Shown here: piece by piece, positions 22,464 through 35,994 of the stretch | How the letters are laid out: each line of letters begins with the position of its first letter | Position numbering within the stretch: the stretch's first letter is position 1 | Source: Agelaius tricolor | Lineage: Eukaryota > Chordata > Aves > Passeriformes > Icteridae | NCBI GenBank assembly: GCA_023055355.1 | Contig: JALJCS010000020.1 | Span: forward strand, 5,439,001-5,503,000 | DNA length: 64,000 bases | Direction: 5' to 3' | Position numbers and translations under genes: made by a program | Notes under the pieces: model-generated | Told to the model about the DNA's origin: nothing | Seen by the model: the letters and a program-made list of their open reading frames with translations, nothing else | Database searches by the model: none

Positions 22464-24810
22464 CTCGCCCTGGTCGCTGTCAGTTGCAGCACCAAAGTTT
22501 TGCAAACAGCCACAGCTGTGTTTTCATGGTACAGCTCAGCTGAGTTCTCTCTGGTTTATCTGTCTGGGAAGGCTGCTGTTGAGATTTGCCCAAGTTGTTT
22601 CCATCGTCTTTGGAAAAAACAATTGAAATTTTGGGTCTCCTGTGTGTAGAGTTTGTGCTGACTCCTCAGGCTCTGCTGCTGAGTGAGTGATGCAGCTGTT
22701 GCAAATATTAGCCAGTAGAAGTAAAGTAATGCAGCACCTAGAGCATTGAATATTTTGAATGGGAATTCAGAAACCTGAATAATGTAGAACTGGCTGTTGT
22801 TTCTGCATATTCTGGTGTGAGTTTCTTACCCATGTTTTGTAGAGATGTTCAGTGAAGGAGCTGTTCAGGCAGCCATATAAATCATATATATTGGGGATGC
22901 TTTTTAGCCAGTTTTAGGTTTGCATAGAATCATTTGACAGGTAACTTTTCAACCTGCATTCAAATAAGAAGTTCTTATAGGTTGTAACCTCTCTAATTTT
23001 TTAACCCTTACTCCGTTTCTCCAGCTTGTGTACTGAGACAGGTCCTGTAGAAAACTATGCTCATGAAATTAACAACTTTATCACATTAAATGCTCAGAGT
23101 GAATCATAATTTTACAGCTTCCCTTCAGTTCTGACTGTTCTTAACTTTGAAACCATAGTTCTGAAACCACAGAGAGGTTGGAAGAGGTGTTTCATGTGCT
23201 GGAGGTTAAAGATTCCTAGCAGTTTTAGGAGAAAAACTCAAGACTGTTCCTCTATTCAGCAAAATCAGGTCTGAGGCAAAAGCACTTGGCTGTACCTCAT
23301 TGCCTTGCACACCCAAAGTGTGTATCACACACACACCCCCCAAAGCAAGTTTTATTGCTTGTGTTTTCCACATGTGCACCCCTGACTTTGCTATTGGTAA
23401 TCCTGTCCTGCTCTCTGAGCTTTGGGACCACCTCAAAATAAGTGAGACTGCTGAAAAGAAGGGAGAAAAAAAGAGAAATTTTAATGGCACCAGACAGAAG
23501 GCAATGTGGGAAGTTATTTACTGTGGCAAATCCCACATCCTTATTACCAGAACTGTCATAATGGGGGTGGCAGTGCTGCAGCAAACACTGTTTATTTTAT
23601 CCTTCAGAGGAAGGGACTTACCTTGATATACCTGCAGCACTCTCCAAAGGAACCCCTTCTCCACTCTGCAGATATAGGATAACATTTGACAAAGCAATGA
23701 GGAGTTGAATCTATCTGAGCTTTCATTCTCTGTGTGGGTAACAGAGGTGCAGTTATTTGAAAAAACAGCTAGGTGTGTGTGAGAAAAATAAAAATTCAGA
23801 ACTAAAATGTCCAAACTAAAAATGCAGCAATACCTTACTCTGTGTTGTAATCTGGATTAAGGTTTTGGCAGCACATCTGCCAGGTTTTGAGAGCTTTAAA
23901 TACAGATGTGCCTTAGTAAAGAAGATACAGCTGAAGTTTGAGTGTAGCCTTGTACAAATACAATCAGACAAGATGTGATATAAAAAATAAAGTATAGAAT
24001 AAAAGCATGATTAGAAAAATGGCATGGACAGCCTCACTATAAGCAAAAGTATTGTTTTTAATTAATAGGCAACCTCTGTTGTTTAATAACCAAGCAAAAA
24101 GAAGCTTGGATACAGTAAATCCCAATGGTTTTTGCAGATTCTGTAATTGAAATAGATGAGTACATATGCTTGAGTATATATGCTTATGTCAGACAAAATG
24201 AAGTGGCTTGTTTGAGATCAAAGTTCACCCATCCTCTGTTGATGTAAAGATGAGTGCCTTTCCCTGGATCTGTGTGTTGGTGGAAGGTGGGTTGTAAGTG
24301 TTTGTATACAATTGTGAGCCATCTGGGCCTGAAGCAAAATGGGGACCCCAGGGAAGAGGAGGGGAGTGGTGGGCAGTGGCCCACTCATTGTGTGCTCCAA
24401 GTGCTAGGGAAAAAACTGCAGAGTCTGGAAACTCCAGCTTCATGGGGAACTTTGGAACAAAAGTAATTAAATTGGTCCGATTTTTATTTTAAGAACAAAA
24501 CATTGAGTGTCTACCACTACAGTTGTCTCTCAGCAGAAAGACAGCCAGGCTATTTTCATATTTTCTGCCAAGACTTATTTGAGGTTTCATTTGTTAGGAA
24601 ACCTGTGCTCCAGCTTGTCACTACTGTGAGAATGGGTGGGAGGCCAAGGGAAGCATTTAGTTTACTGGAGTTTGTTGGATTTGTGGGATCCTTTGGCCTG
24701 ACTTCAGAAGGTATTTAGATAGTTATAGCTGACTTGACATTACTGAAGAGAAATGATGTCTTCTAGCTGTTTAAACAAATTCATAATGTGTTATGGAAAG
24801 TATCTGTGTG

Positions 24811-25008
24811 ATATTAGGAAAAAATTCTTTACTTTGAGGATGGTGAGGCACTGGCACAGGTTGCCCAGAGAAGCTGTGGATGCCCCATCCAGGCTGGATT
24901 GGGCTTGGAGCAGCCTGGTCTAGTGGAAAGTGTCCCAAGCATGGCAGGGGATTGGAATCAGATGAGCTTTAAATTCCCTTCCAAGCCAAACCATTCTGTG
25001 ATTCTATG
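24811..25008 (+). mobile_element. CR1 LINE 3' end, with internal deletion
   Basis: Starts ATATTAGGAAAAAATTC and continues GGTGAGGCACTGGCACAGG, TTGCCCAGAGAAGCTGTGG and ATGCCCCATCCAGGCTGG. It then continues GGAGCAGCCTGGTCTAGTGG, a GGCAGGGGATTGGAA block, and CCATTCTGTGATTCTATGG at the 3' end. Relative to the CR1 pattern I know, a short piece after CCCCATCC is missing. This is the best-preserved CR1 remnant in the window. Confidence 0.95.
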
Positions 25009-26903
25009 GCACACACAAATTGATTTTATGAGTCCTAATTTTTCTGACCTCTTTCTCACCTCCAAAACAAGAGGAAGGGGAAATGGGAATGTGACTATCG
25101 GCATGTCACTTGTTAGTTAAGTCTTGAACACATCAGAATTAACATTTAGGCTCCTGGTAAATTTTTTTTTTCTTTACACAGCAATCCCTTGCTGAGGGCA
25201 GGGATATTGGGTACTTAAGAGTTAAATAATCTTGCTTTGGAAGCAGCTGAACAGTTTACACTCCTTGCTGGGCTGTACAAAAATACTTTTCCTTTGAAGT
25301 GCTAGGAGGAGCGGCTGAGGGTAAAACCTGGAATGGGCTTGTAGCAGTTTGCAGTGGGCTCAGCTTGGAGCAGGCAGCTGCCTGCAACTGCAGGGTGAGG
25401 TGGCAGAGAAGGTCAGGCTTTCTTTCAGTCTTGACATCACTGTCTCAGTCTGAAGGCTTTCTTTCTGAAATTCTTCAAATGCTATCTAGTTCTTAAAAAT
25501 TTTTGGATTAGGACACATTGCAAAAAATACAGATTAAAAATATCCTTTCCCATAAAGGCGTGAGAAATACAGGGGTCTTGTTGGAAGTTCCTTCACACTG
25601 CTTCTGATATGATCTGGTAGTGAAGTGCACCCTGCTGCTGTCTGGGATGAGAAGGATTCACTTTCCTGAGTGGTGTAAACCAGATGAAACTCTTGTCTGG
25701 AAAGAGCTTTCCAAAGCTGGCCAGAACCTGTGAAATTTCAGGCCTGATATTCCCCCTGAGCCAGGCTGAGCTCTCAGTGCAGAGCTGACAGGAGGATGAC
25801 AGCAGTGGCACTTGGCCCACATGGAGGAAGCTGAACCATGATGTTTGCAGGAAAAGCCATGGGTTTCTAGCCCTGTGCAGTGGGAAGCTGTGCATCCTCT
25901 GCTCTCAGAGCTCTGCATGGCACTGCTGGGGGCTCTTCTGCAGAGCAAACCTTGCCATGGCCAAAACCTGCTGCACGCTGGCTCTGACACTCTGGTGTCT
26001 CCTGCCAGGACCAGCGTGGAACCAGCCTGACTGAAGTTGCTCCCTGGTTTTCTAGAGCAACGCTGTCTCTTGGATTAATAATCTCTTGTTGTGCATTTTT
26101 TTGGGAGCTGCCATTATGCGAAACTGAAGAAAACAAATTTCCTTCTAGCAATGCCATTAAAGGGACAATCAAAAGCAATTTCCCCAACAGCTAATGAATG
26201 AGGGGCAACATTTAAATACCTGGCTATATCTGTTGAAGAGACTGTGATGGTAGTGCTGCAGGTCAGATCTCCAAATTTCAAGTTAGAGTTATTTATAATA
26301 ATAATGATAGTGTCCTTTCATCTCTACTCATTTCAGAATCAGACACTTGGCTGTTGGTAGGATCTCTGTGTTTCCTTTCCCTGCTGCTCTGCCACTCAGT
26401 CTTTAGCTTTCTACCTCTGCCTTTTTTTTTTTATCTTTGAACAAAAAAAAGTGTCAAGAATTCAATTGCTAAAACAGGCAGCATTTTCCTCTAGGGTTTC
26501 TGCAGTTGCTTTGGCTGGCTGAAAGACTAACCCTAAGTTGTCAGGGTCATCTATTCTTTAAGAGAGGGAGCTGCAGGCGCTGGCAGAAGGGCACAGGCAG
26601 GCTGCCCACATGTTGGTGCAGTGCTGTGTGTGCTGTGTGTCTGCTGCTCCGGGATCACAGGGCACACATGCCTCTTCAGAGTGTTCACAAAGCTGCTCTT
26701 GGACAGGAATGGGTGCTGCTGCCTTTTCCAAAACTGTGCAGGCAAAGCAGATATTATCAGGGCTGGCCCTGGGGCATAAAATAGAAAGATCAAAGGAAGT
26801 GGCAGCAGCACACAGAGGCTCTTCAAAGCCTGAGTAAGGGAGGATTGATAGAGAAAAGGAGAATGCTCTTGCTGATGTAATCACAGCCTGTGAGACAGGT
26901 TGG

Positions 26904-26918
26904 TTTTTTTTTTTTTTC
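26904..26918. repeat. T15 homopolymer
   Basis: A run of T in intron 1 with no recognised element beside it. Confidence 0.7.
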
Positions 26919-29399
26919 TTAATTTAAACAAAGGCACAAAGACAGTCCTTGTTTGTTTAGAGAGGTGAAGCATGTGCCACAGAGATAGAGCAGGGATACC
27001 TCACTATATAGAAGATTTTCGTGAACAGTGTGGAGCTCAAACATTTTGAAGTGTCTGCAAAGTTGCAGTTTTTCTTACTTTACTTTGCACAACTCCTGCA
27101 TGTGGTATTTTCTCACTTGTGGCGTCCATGTGGAATGAAGTAGGAAAATGGCAAAAGAAGGAATGCTTGTTTTCAGGCTGCAGTCCTTATTAAAATGGAA
27201 GCTTATTTTGTTTTCTTTGAGAATGCCAGTTAAAAATTTCTGGGATTCGTATGAAAAGAGGTTAAGCACAGGCAAGGTGGAATTGGAGGGGAAGTGATAA
27301 ACCAGATCCATTGTCAAGAAGCACAGGCTTGTTCAGGCACAAGCTGTGAATTGGAAAGAAACAGTTGTTCTCCCCCTTTATCTGTGGAAAGGGGGAAGAA
27401 GAGGTGGGACTTTTCTGGAACAGATGTGCAGGGGTGGAGGGAGTTTTCAACCTTCTCTGTTACAGACCTCACTTTATATGCCACAGCTGCAGAAGTGTTT
27501 CTGAACCTTCATTTTGCTTATAAAAGTCTCACCTTTATGATTCAAAGGGAACCTTGTGAAATTATGACCTAGAGCATGGTAGTCCAGCTTTTCCACCCAA
27601 AAGTGTGCCTGTATGTTGTATGGCAAATAACCTGAGCTAGCACAGTCTGATACCCTAAAGTTACATGAAGACATGACTCAAAGCCTGAATGAGTGACTAC
27701 TACCTGAAAAGCAATGTATATCAATTAATACAATTGCATTGATTTTACATATGTTTTGGAGCTCAGGCAGGACAAGCTCTTCTGCTGAGATGGTGAGCAA
27801 AGCCTGCATGCCTCTCTTGGTATAGACTGGAGGTCCATGGGAGGGAGAGCCTGTCCCTCTGTAAGTCTTTGGGAAGCTCTTAACTCCAAAACTTAAACTC
27901 AGCTTCAGCATTTGGCATTGTTTCACTTATTGATTGTTTTAGAAGAAAGACTTAATGGGATTATCTCAGTCCCAAAATGTTTTCCAGGATGCCAGAGATC
28001 AAAGTGGTTGTTTCTGCTGGCAAAATCTACAGCTTTCCTTCCCCTGTAGGTCTGAGACCATTTGCAGTGCAGTTCAGAGTAGTACACAAAATTGTGGTTC
28101 TCTGAAGTTTGAAAATCTATCATGAGGGAAAGGTGACTCCCTATATTAACTTTAATGCTTTCTTCTTGGGTCAAAGCTACATTTATAGTCTGCTGAATCA
28201 GTTTATTACCTTAACAAGGCAAGTAGTAAGGTCCCTGCTGAAAAAGGGATTCATCCTCTTTGTTGTGGAATATGTGGGATGATACTGGCATTCTTGTATT
28301 GCCTCATGTGGAAATTTCTAAATTTTGCTGGTCAGCATCAAAACTATTTCTCTTCAGCCTCCTGCATGTCTCTTCTGCAATGCTGCTTCTACAGATGTGT
28401 GTGATTTGATACTTGACACTAATAGAAATTGCTTCAATACACTTAAAATACTCTGATTTTGGTTTTTACTTAGCAAACCTTCAGGCACCAGGAAATTTGC
28501 ACATCTTACAGAGCTTTGAGATGGGCTCTGACATGTACTTGTGTTAGTGCTGCAGGCACTTTCCCCTCACCATACACAGAGGCTAGAGAAAAATTCTGGG
28601 ATGGGAATCCTAGCAGTTACCATGACTTTCTGCTTTAAAATACGTTCTTTTTGGAAATCCCATCCAGATATGTGAAGGACAGGCTGTTCCAGTCTGTAGA
28701 GGACAGTTAATAAAGGAGAGGTTTCTCTGCCCATAGAACAGGGTAAATTGATGGGTTCTGCCATCAGTATGGCATCCCCATTCTTTGCTTCTAGTGAGCA
28801 ACAGAATGAAAAAAAGGGAGGTTTTTAGCTGATTTCCTGTATGCTCTACTGAGTTTGTGCAGCCACTTCTGCCAGCAGTTATCTGTGGCCTTTGGATTCA
28901 CGCAGCCAAGTGAATTAACACAACTGCCATGCTGAGTTAACCAAAAAAGCTCCTCTGCTCCAGTGACTCTGGCAGAAACCAGTAGCAGATATTTGTGAAG
29001 GAATGCAAGATTAGAGCAAGCATATGGTGAGAATTCTGCAGTACATGCTTCCAGGCTCTGCCAGCTTGTGGCTCAGGTCTTCCCATAAGGATCAAGTTCT
29101 ACAGGAGAGCCCTTGATGGGTTTTTCTTTCATATTTTTTTCCAGTCCATTACTTCATTAGTTGTCTAAATTTGAGAGCACACAGGGAAGATCTGTTTTGG
29201 TTTTGGGGGTTGCTGGACACTGTGACATTGTGCTTTATTTTTGAAGAGCAGTGGAGTGGAGTGCATGTTTGCATGAGGAGTAGAACAGGAGTTTTATTGG
29301 CATGTCTGACAGGTACCAACTTAAATTGCTCACTAACAGAATTGGAGGGAAGACAACTAAATCTCCAGAATTTTTCTCATTCTCTTACTGTTCAGTGTG

Positions 29400-29401
<2 letters not shown>

Positions 29402-29432
<31 letters not shown>
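29402..29432. repeat. T31 homopolymer
   Basis: An uninterrupted run of 31 T, the longest homopolymer in the window. It may be the tail of a minus-strand retroposed sequence, but the right flank was not recognised. Its length is likely variable and prone to sequencing error. Confidence 0.9.
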
Positions 29433-29433
<1 letters not shown>

Positions 29434-32400
29434 AGCTGCAGGGGAAAAGAACGTTGCCAGGAAGTAATTGTTCTTTCTGTCTCTTCCTAATTCTGTGCAG
29501 CAGCTGCCTTGTCTTTAGCTGCTATTAATGGTCAGAGCTTTGTGAACAAAGGAGCGTCAGGCTGATGTAACTTCTTCCTCTGTTCGACATTCCCTCTGAA
29601 GCCATCTTTTGTCTTGATAGCCCTATTGTAACCATTCATATACTGATGAATGAACAGGAAGCTGATGATGATAGTGAGCAGATGAGTTTGATCATGAACA
29701 GGTTTTACTCAGACTCCAGCCTGAGGGAGTATATATAGGAACAGAGCTGTAGCACTGTCAGCTACAACGTCTGATTTGTTCATTCAGATTTGCTTTTGTG
29801 TAAGAAACTAGGAAAGGTTATTAATCTAAGAAGAAATGTGCTAACTTTTTCTAGAGAACAACATTATTACAGGTATAAATACAGTAATTCTGTCTGTGGA
29901 CTTGTCATACAAAGAGAAGATTACTTGAATGGCTGTATTTTTTGGGAGGATTGTGATTTCTTGAGCTAGAATGACTGTTTCAAGACTGATGGTAAATACT
30001 TTGCTGTACTGTTAGCTACCTGAAAGAGGCTGCATGTCATGTGACAGTCAGTGAAGCATCCTAACCATGGCTTTTCCAGCACAGATGTTCTTCTCATGTG
30101 GCCTTTGGTAATTGTGATATATATTATCTTTCTATAGATAGATAAACTATTCTCAAAATGCCTGATGGAATGGACTCTTACATTTATTTTTAAAAATGAA
30201 CAACAATTCAGTGTTATTGAAATACTACAGACAAAATTAGAGGCTCCCCAGCAGTGGAGGGCAAAGAGGTGCTGAGTGTGAGTGTGGTTGTTCTTTTCAC
30301 AGTGCCTACCCTTTCCTGGTTTTTTCATGATTCAGCAGAGATTCCATTGACATTGTTTTTATTTTTGTGTCTGTCACATTTTCTGCTTTCCCATTGTTTA
30401 TATCTGGTTGAATGTGCCTTTTATGGACCGGACCTTGGTCAAAGGGATTCTCCCAAGTCACAGCTGTGTGTACAGCAGGTTATCAGTGCTGATCTTGGTT
30501 TAATTGTAATACAAGCTGGAGGCATGCACCAGGAAGAACAAAGGAGCATCATAAAAAGCTTCTCAAAATTATGGCTAGGATTTCTTTTCCTTCTTAAGAA
30601 TAGAGTGTATTCTGAAAACCTTATCCTTACACTAAAAATTTCATGGGAGGTTGCAATTAGTAGGAAAGGTAAGAGAGCAAATTATGAGAGAGCAAAGCAG
30701 AAGACTTGGTGAGCACCATTGGGCTCCAAGAACTGGAATGCTGCCTGTAAAAGTGCAGTGCATTGTAAAAGTGGAAGGGGAGAGTAGATAATGGAGCAGA
30801 TAGATCACAAGCTATGGATCCTCTGAGTCCTGTAAGTGTGACATTCATTGGAAGAGACCTGAATTTTACCAGTTTGGAAAAGAGGCTGTTGACAAGAGAC
30901 TTTGAGTAGAGTCTGATGCCAAGACAGTGATTAAGGAACAATTTTTTGGTTGTTCCTTGCAATACGATTATCAGAGCATTCTCAGTGAAATTCACAAAAC
31001 AGTAAAGTAAAAGAAAGCACAGTTTAAAAATGGTAGGTTGTGTTTCTTGCTGTAGGATGGTGTAAAAGCCATAAGTATGTGTGTCATTCCAAAGGAATTA
31101 GGTAAAAACATGGAACATAGATGCATTGCTTACTTAAACACAGTATTTTGGGTGAAATATCAGTTCTGGAGGTCTTAATCATGTATAGCCATAATTAAGA
31201 GGCTGTGTAAAAGCATAATCATTCTGTATTTTTTCTGCCTTTCATATTCTCAGAATTTCTGCAGTTAGCAACTGCTGGGGATAGGTTACTATGCTGGTTG
31301 GATTTTTGGTCACACCCTGCATGGCTGCTTTTGACTTGCCCAACATTGCACAGGAATCCTGTGGCAGAGGAAGCAATTCCATCTGTTGGGAAGCATTCAG
31401 CTGCTTTAACCACAACACAGTATTTTCTTTTCTCATAGTATCTTACCTCATTCCCTGCACTGTCCAAACTTCCTGACATGTGAGGGGAATGTCCTGCAGC
31501 CAGCACTCATTCAGCCCTCACTGCTGTCTTCTTGGAGTGCATTTACAGCATTAATTTCCCAATCAGTGAGGCATACCTCAGTGTTGGGGTGTGCCAGCAG
31601 GAGATACACAGCACTACACCCAAGCCAATGGGCTTGACTGGATTTATTTGCATGGGTTGTATGCCAGGGCTGGAGGAGTTGGATGAGAAAAAAGGGGGGC
31701 AGCATGGGGTGGGAGTGAAGTAGTCAAGGGCTGGTCAGGAAGAGAGGAGAATTGAGGCAAGAGATTAGTGACCGTATGAAGGAGGAATCATCTGGAAAGA
31801 GATGGGAAAAGGAGGAAGAACTTCGGATGCATCCTGAAGTGCAGCACAAGCATCTGAATTTTAAGGCTGAATTGGGTTTATGATTTAAATTATTTTAATT
31901 ATGGTAAAAATTTAGCATTAGAAACTTCTGGTACCTGTTTTATTTTCCACCCATACATAGGGTGCTGTAATATGATAAGTATGTACATTATTATTTCTCA
32001 GAAAAAGCTGAAAAAACCTCTTTTGGGTTACTGTTCTGTAAAACAGATCACTTTTTGCAGATTTTTATTCAAAGTGGAATTGAATTTTGCTCTTAGATCA
32101 GGAATAAACCTCTTGTAATGAAAAGGGAGTGCATCAGGTCTCCAGAATTCCAGAAACTTCCATTATTGTTTGTTTGACTTTAAATAACATTAATTGAATC
32201 CTCCAGGCACCAAGTGCAAAGTTCCTGCAAGTGCCTTTGATAAATGAAAAAGAGCAAAGGAAGTGATAATTAGTTGAGTGCAGAATAGTTCTGATTCTGG
32301 TTCAAGATGTCAAAGCATAGGATGTGAGCAGGGAGTGAAACTGGCCATCAAGTCAGCTTTTGATCTGTATGAATTGTGCACTGGACTGAGTTGTGGAGCC

Positions 32401-35400
32401 AGTGTTACATTTAAGTTGGTTATTTCCTGTGCAAAACAAAACAAATTAGGCCTGAAAGAGGGAGGATGAATTTCACAGCGTGTGAAATGTTTGCAGAGAC
32501 TAGTTCAGCAACGTGCTACGTTAGAATTAAGCATAGCTTTTTATTTTCAAGTCATTCTCTCTAGTACAGAGCATTCTTCAGTGGTGACTCAGGGTAGAGC
32601 TAATCTTACTCAAAATGGTTGCCAGTTGCCACTTGGAACAATAGGAGCGAAGCCACAGGCTGCCATCAGGTGGTAGTTTTTAAGAAGGGCGTTTTTTCCC
32701 CAGTGGATTTGAGTGCTTTCTGTCTGCTGACATGAAAGGTTGCAATGTGCACTGAATTCTTGTAATGGAAGGTGTTGAAACAGTGCATTACTCATTGCTT
32801 TGCCTGAAATGGAGAACCCAGTGCAGCAGGTATTATTCTTTTATGGAAAAACCCCAATATTATGTTTTCAGGAATAACTCTTGGCACCTGATTTACATAC
32901 TGGCCTGTACTTTCTTTTCAAATACTCAGTTCCTCTCTGGGCAGGGGCATCTCACCTTCCAGCAAAGGAGATTGTGTTCTGTTGTTACATCCTGTTCTAG
33001 AGCCTCATCTTGTGTAGCCACAGAAGACACTTTGGCTTCACCTTATTTCCACAGGATATAGGTCAGAGAGATTGTGCTGATTGGAGCTGACAAAGAAGTG
33101 CATTTAAAGCAAGGTGTGATGTTTGGATTTTGCCAGAAAATGTGCAAAGCAGGTGCAGAGCATGAAGGGTGCTGTGGAAGTAATTTCTTGAGAACTTGAT
33201 GCTGGAGAAAGAGGAGACACTTTGGAAGCAAACAGTACCTATTTGGAGACCTCTGCTTTCCCTTTTGGGTCCTTTTCCTCTAAGAGTTACCTAGCACCTT
33301 AAAATGTTTTCACATGGGCAGAAGCCATAAATTGAATACAATCCATTGAAGTAATCTGGGTTATCAGATGAAAGGAAGGTCAAATTATAAGTTTTGGAAA
33401 GGAAAGCTTGGAGCACCAAGTGGGGAAACAGGGATATGAGAAGGCATGTGACAGCTGGAGTTGGAAACAGAACTTCTGTAAACTTCACTGGTTTGTGTGT
33501 TGGTCCAGAATGGCTTATAAAAGCTAAAGAACCTGACCAAAAGGCAAACTTTGAGAAACAATTTAAGATGAACACTACGTTCAGATTGTAAACCGTCACA
33601 AAGATTTTCTTGGAACATCTTTTGGTTGCTGCAGTGTAAGCTAAACTTAAATGTAGAGACCTGGAGAGTGCTTTGTAATTTATGACAAAATTCAACACAA
33701 GAATATGATAGTTATCCTCAAGTCAGCTATTTATAAATTTAGAAATCTTGAAGGTTAAGCTTCACAGAAATCTGCAAAGATAAGAGATAAGGAGAGGTGT
33801 CCTAAATAGTCTGACTAATATTGCAGCATAACAAAGAAGTAAAGAAGACCCATAATACTCATAGCTGATTCCAATATTTTTCTTCCTCTGATGTCTTGAG
33901 AGAGATGTGTGAAGGGATTTGCAGTAGATTGGGTCAGAACCGGTTTTATGGCAGAGGAATGAGGAAAGACTGAACAGAGCATGCAGCACAGGTACTTTCA
34001 TATCAAGACAGAGGAATAAATACAATTCCTTAGAAATAATGCAGTGTGGGAGGGAGAGTGTGGAGAAGAAGAGTGGGTTCTGGAAAGTCTGGTCTGGGCA
34101 GTGAGAGCAGGCACTGCTGGAATCCCACCTCTGCTGGGCCTGTGCCTCGGGCTGTGCTGCAGGCTCCGGGAACTGGGAACTCCTTATTCCACCACTGAGC
34201 TGGGAGCACATCTCTGACATGGGCGTTTGTTTGTCTCCATCACATCACTCTGAAAGACACAGAATCAGTGTTCTAGGTTAGGCTGTTCAATTTTCATCAT
34301 ATTCAAAAACTTCAAAGAGCATCTTGTACAGCCCAGGCTGAAGGGACTTTTCTATTGGCCAGAGATTGTGAGGTTCATAGAATCTTGAAAGAGTATGTAT
34401 GTAAATACTCAAAAATCAGTTCCAGTTTTTCTCACACTAAACTGAGAAACAGAGTTGATCTTTAGGCTGTGAACTATTACATTTCAGCCTTGAGAAAACT
34501 TACTTTTCATGCTGACTAAAGCTGACTGTATCTGTATTTTCCTTCCCTAATGGTACTTCCATACTGATTGCAGTCAAGGGTAGCGATCAAGAATTTTCTA
34601 AATATTAAAACCTTTTTCGCTGTCAGCTTTTTTTTGTACTGCAACCCAGAGGATTTGTTCAAACCATGTAGCTTTGGTGCCATTTGAATTAGCACTCAGG
34701 CTGCCACTGTGCTGACAGCAACTGAAACTTCATGCTCCAAAACACACGCTCAAGAATTGTGTCTGTTCATCCTCAGCAGATGCCAGCTGCTTCCCTTCTT
34801 TGTCTGTTTTGGGGAAGATACTGGGCATGACGTGGGAGGTAAATATAATGAAATTATTTCTATCCTACCGTTACTTGATAATTCAACAACTGTATTTTTA
34901 AGCTCTGTCAGCTAATTAAGACACTTAAGAGAAAATTAGAACAAAGTACTGGTTCTATCAGGGAAAAATGAGTTTTCTAAAATAGAACTACAATGTTAAA
35001 ATTTTAATTATTTCTTGAATTTTTAATTTTTTTGTTCATAATAGAGCAATTTTGATTCCTCTTTGCATTCCGATTTTACTTCATCTGTTAGATTTCACTG
35101 CTTGCATTTGCAGCTGCTTTTCCTGTATTTGAGGGCTAGGGGCTTAATTTTACATTTGGTCATAATGTGCATATTTAATAAAAATGCCTCAAAAAGTTGT
35201 GAGAATTCTGAAAAGCAGAGTCTGGGATTGCTCTTATGTTGGCTTCTAATTTTTATGCAAATATTTCAGGTAGCTAGGAGTCTGTAATTTGTTATTCCAC
35301 AGTTTCTCTTAGAAAAATAACACAGATTTTGTTGGGTAGTGTTTGCAGGCAGTGTTTATTGTGTGACTGCCTCCCAGGCTCCAACTCTGAAGAGGTATTT

Positions 35401-35978
35401 ATGTTTTCTGTGAGCAGTAAGGAAACTACAGCTGGCTGTGCATTATCTGCTGTACCTTTTCCATCCCTCTTCTAAGCATAGTCACGGAGACAAAATTTTA
35501 ATTTTGAGCTGAGTAGAAAGCTGATCCTTCCTGCTGCCTTGTGCCTAGTGCAGCATATTTTACACTATGTATCTTGATGAGTTTAAACAGCAGTTCAAGT
35601 ATCTGGAGTGCAAAAATGGGTGGAGAGAAGGATTAAAATATCCTAACCCCTTCTCTTTTGTGCTTCCCCTGAAGCAAAGTGCAAAGCTGCCCACTTTACA
35701 CTGCCAGCTCCAGCTTTATCCTCCATCTCTGAATTTCCCTGCAGCCCCAGGGGAAGCTGCACCTCTGTGGCTCTCCCACAGCTGCTGGACTTTGATGAGG
35801 ACATGCCTTCGCTCTTTCCACTGGCCTCCCTTGGCAACCAGCCCTTTGAAGATGACCTCTTGCTGTTTGCCTGTTGTCTCTCTTGTGTTGGATTATAGAT
35901 GAGAGGTTGGCGTGAGGGGAAGGGGGATGGAATGGAGTGTTGTGCATTTTAAGCCTCATTTCTTTCTGCGTTCTCACC

Positions 35979-35994
35979 TTTTTTTTTTTTTTTT
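35979..35994. repeat. T-run within a pyrimidine tract
   Basis: About 16 T followed by CCCCCTCTCTG, a short all-pyrimidine tract in intron 1. Confidence 0.7.

Noticed and set aside
30254..30712. Plus-strand open frame of 152 codons with hydrophobic start
   Set aside because: The hydrophobic leader comes from T-rich intron sequence; it lies inside ZNRF3 intron 1 with no promoter features or recognisable domain.
33762..34220. Minus-strand open frame of 152 codons
   Set aside because: Ser/Leu/Phe-rich low-complexity translation of intronic DNA, with no recognisable domain.
34371..34400. Possible reversed CR1 end (GTTCATAGAATC)
   Set aside because: Only one short motif matches; the adjoining sequence is unrelated to CR1.
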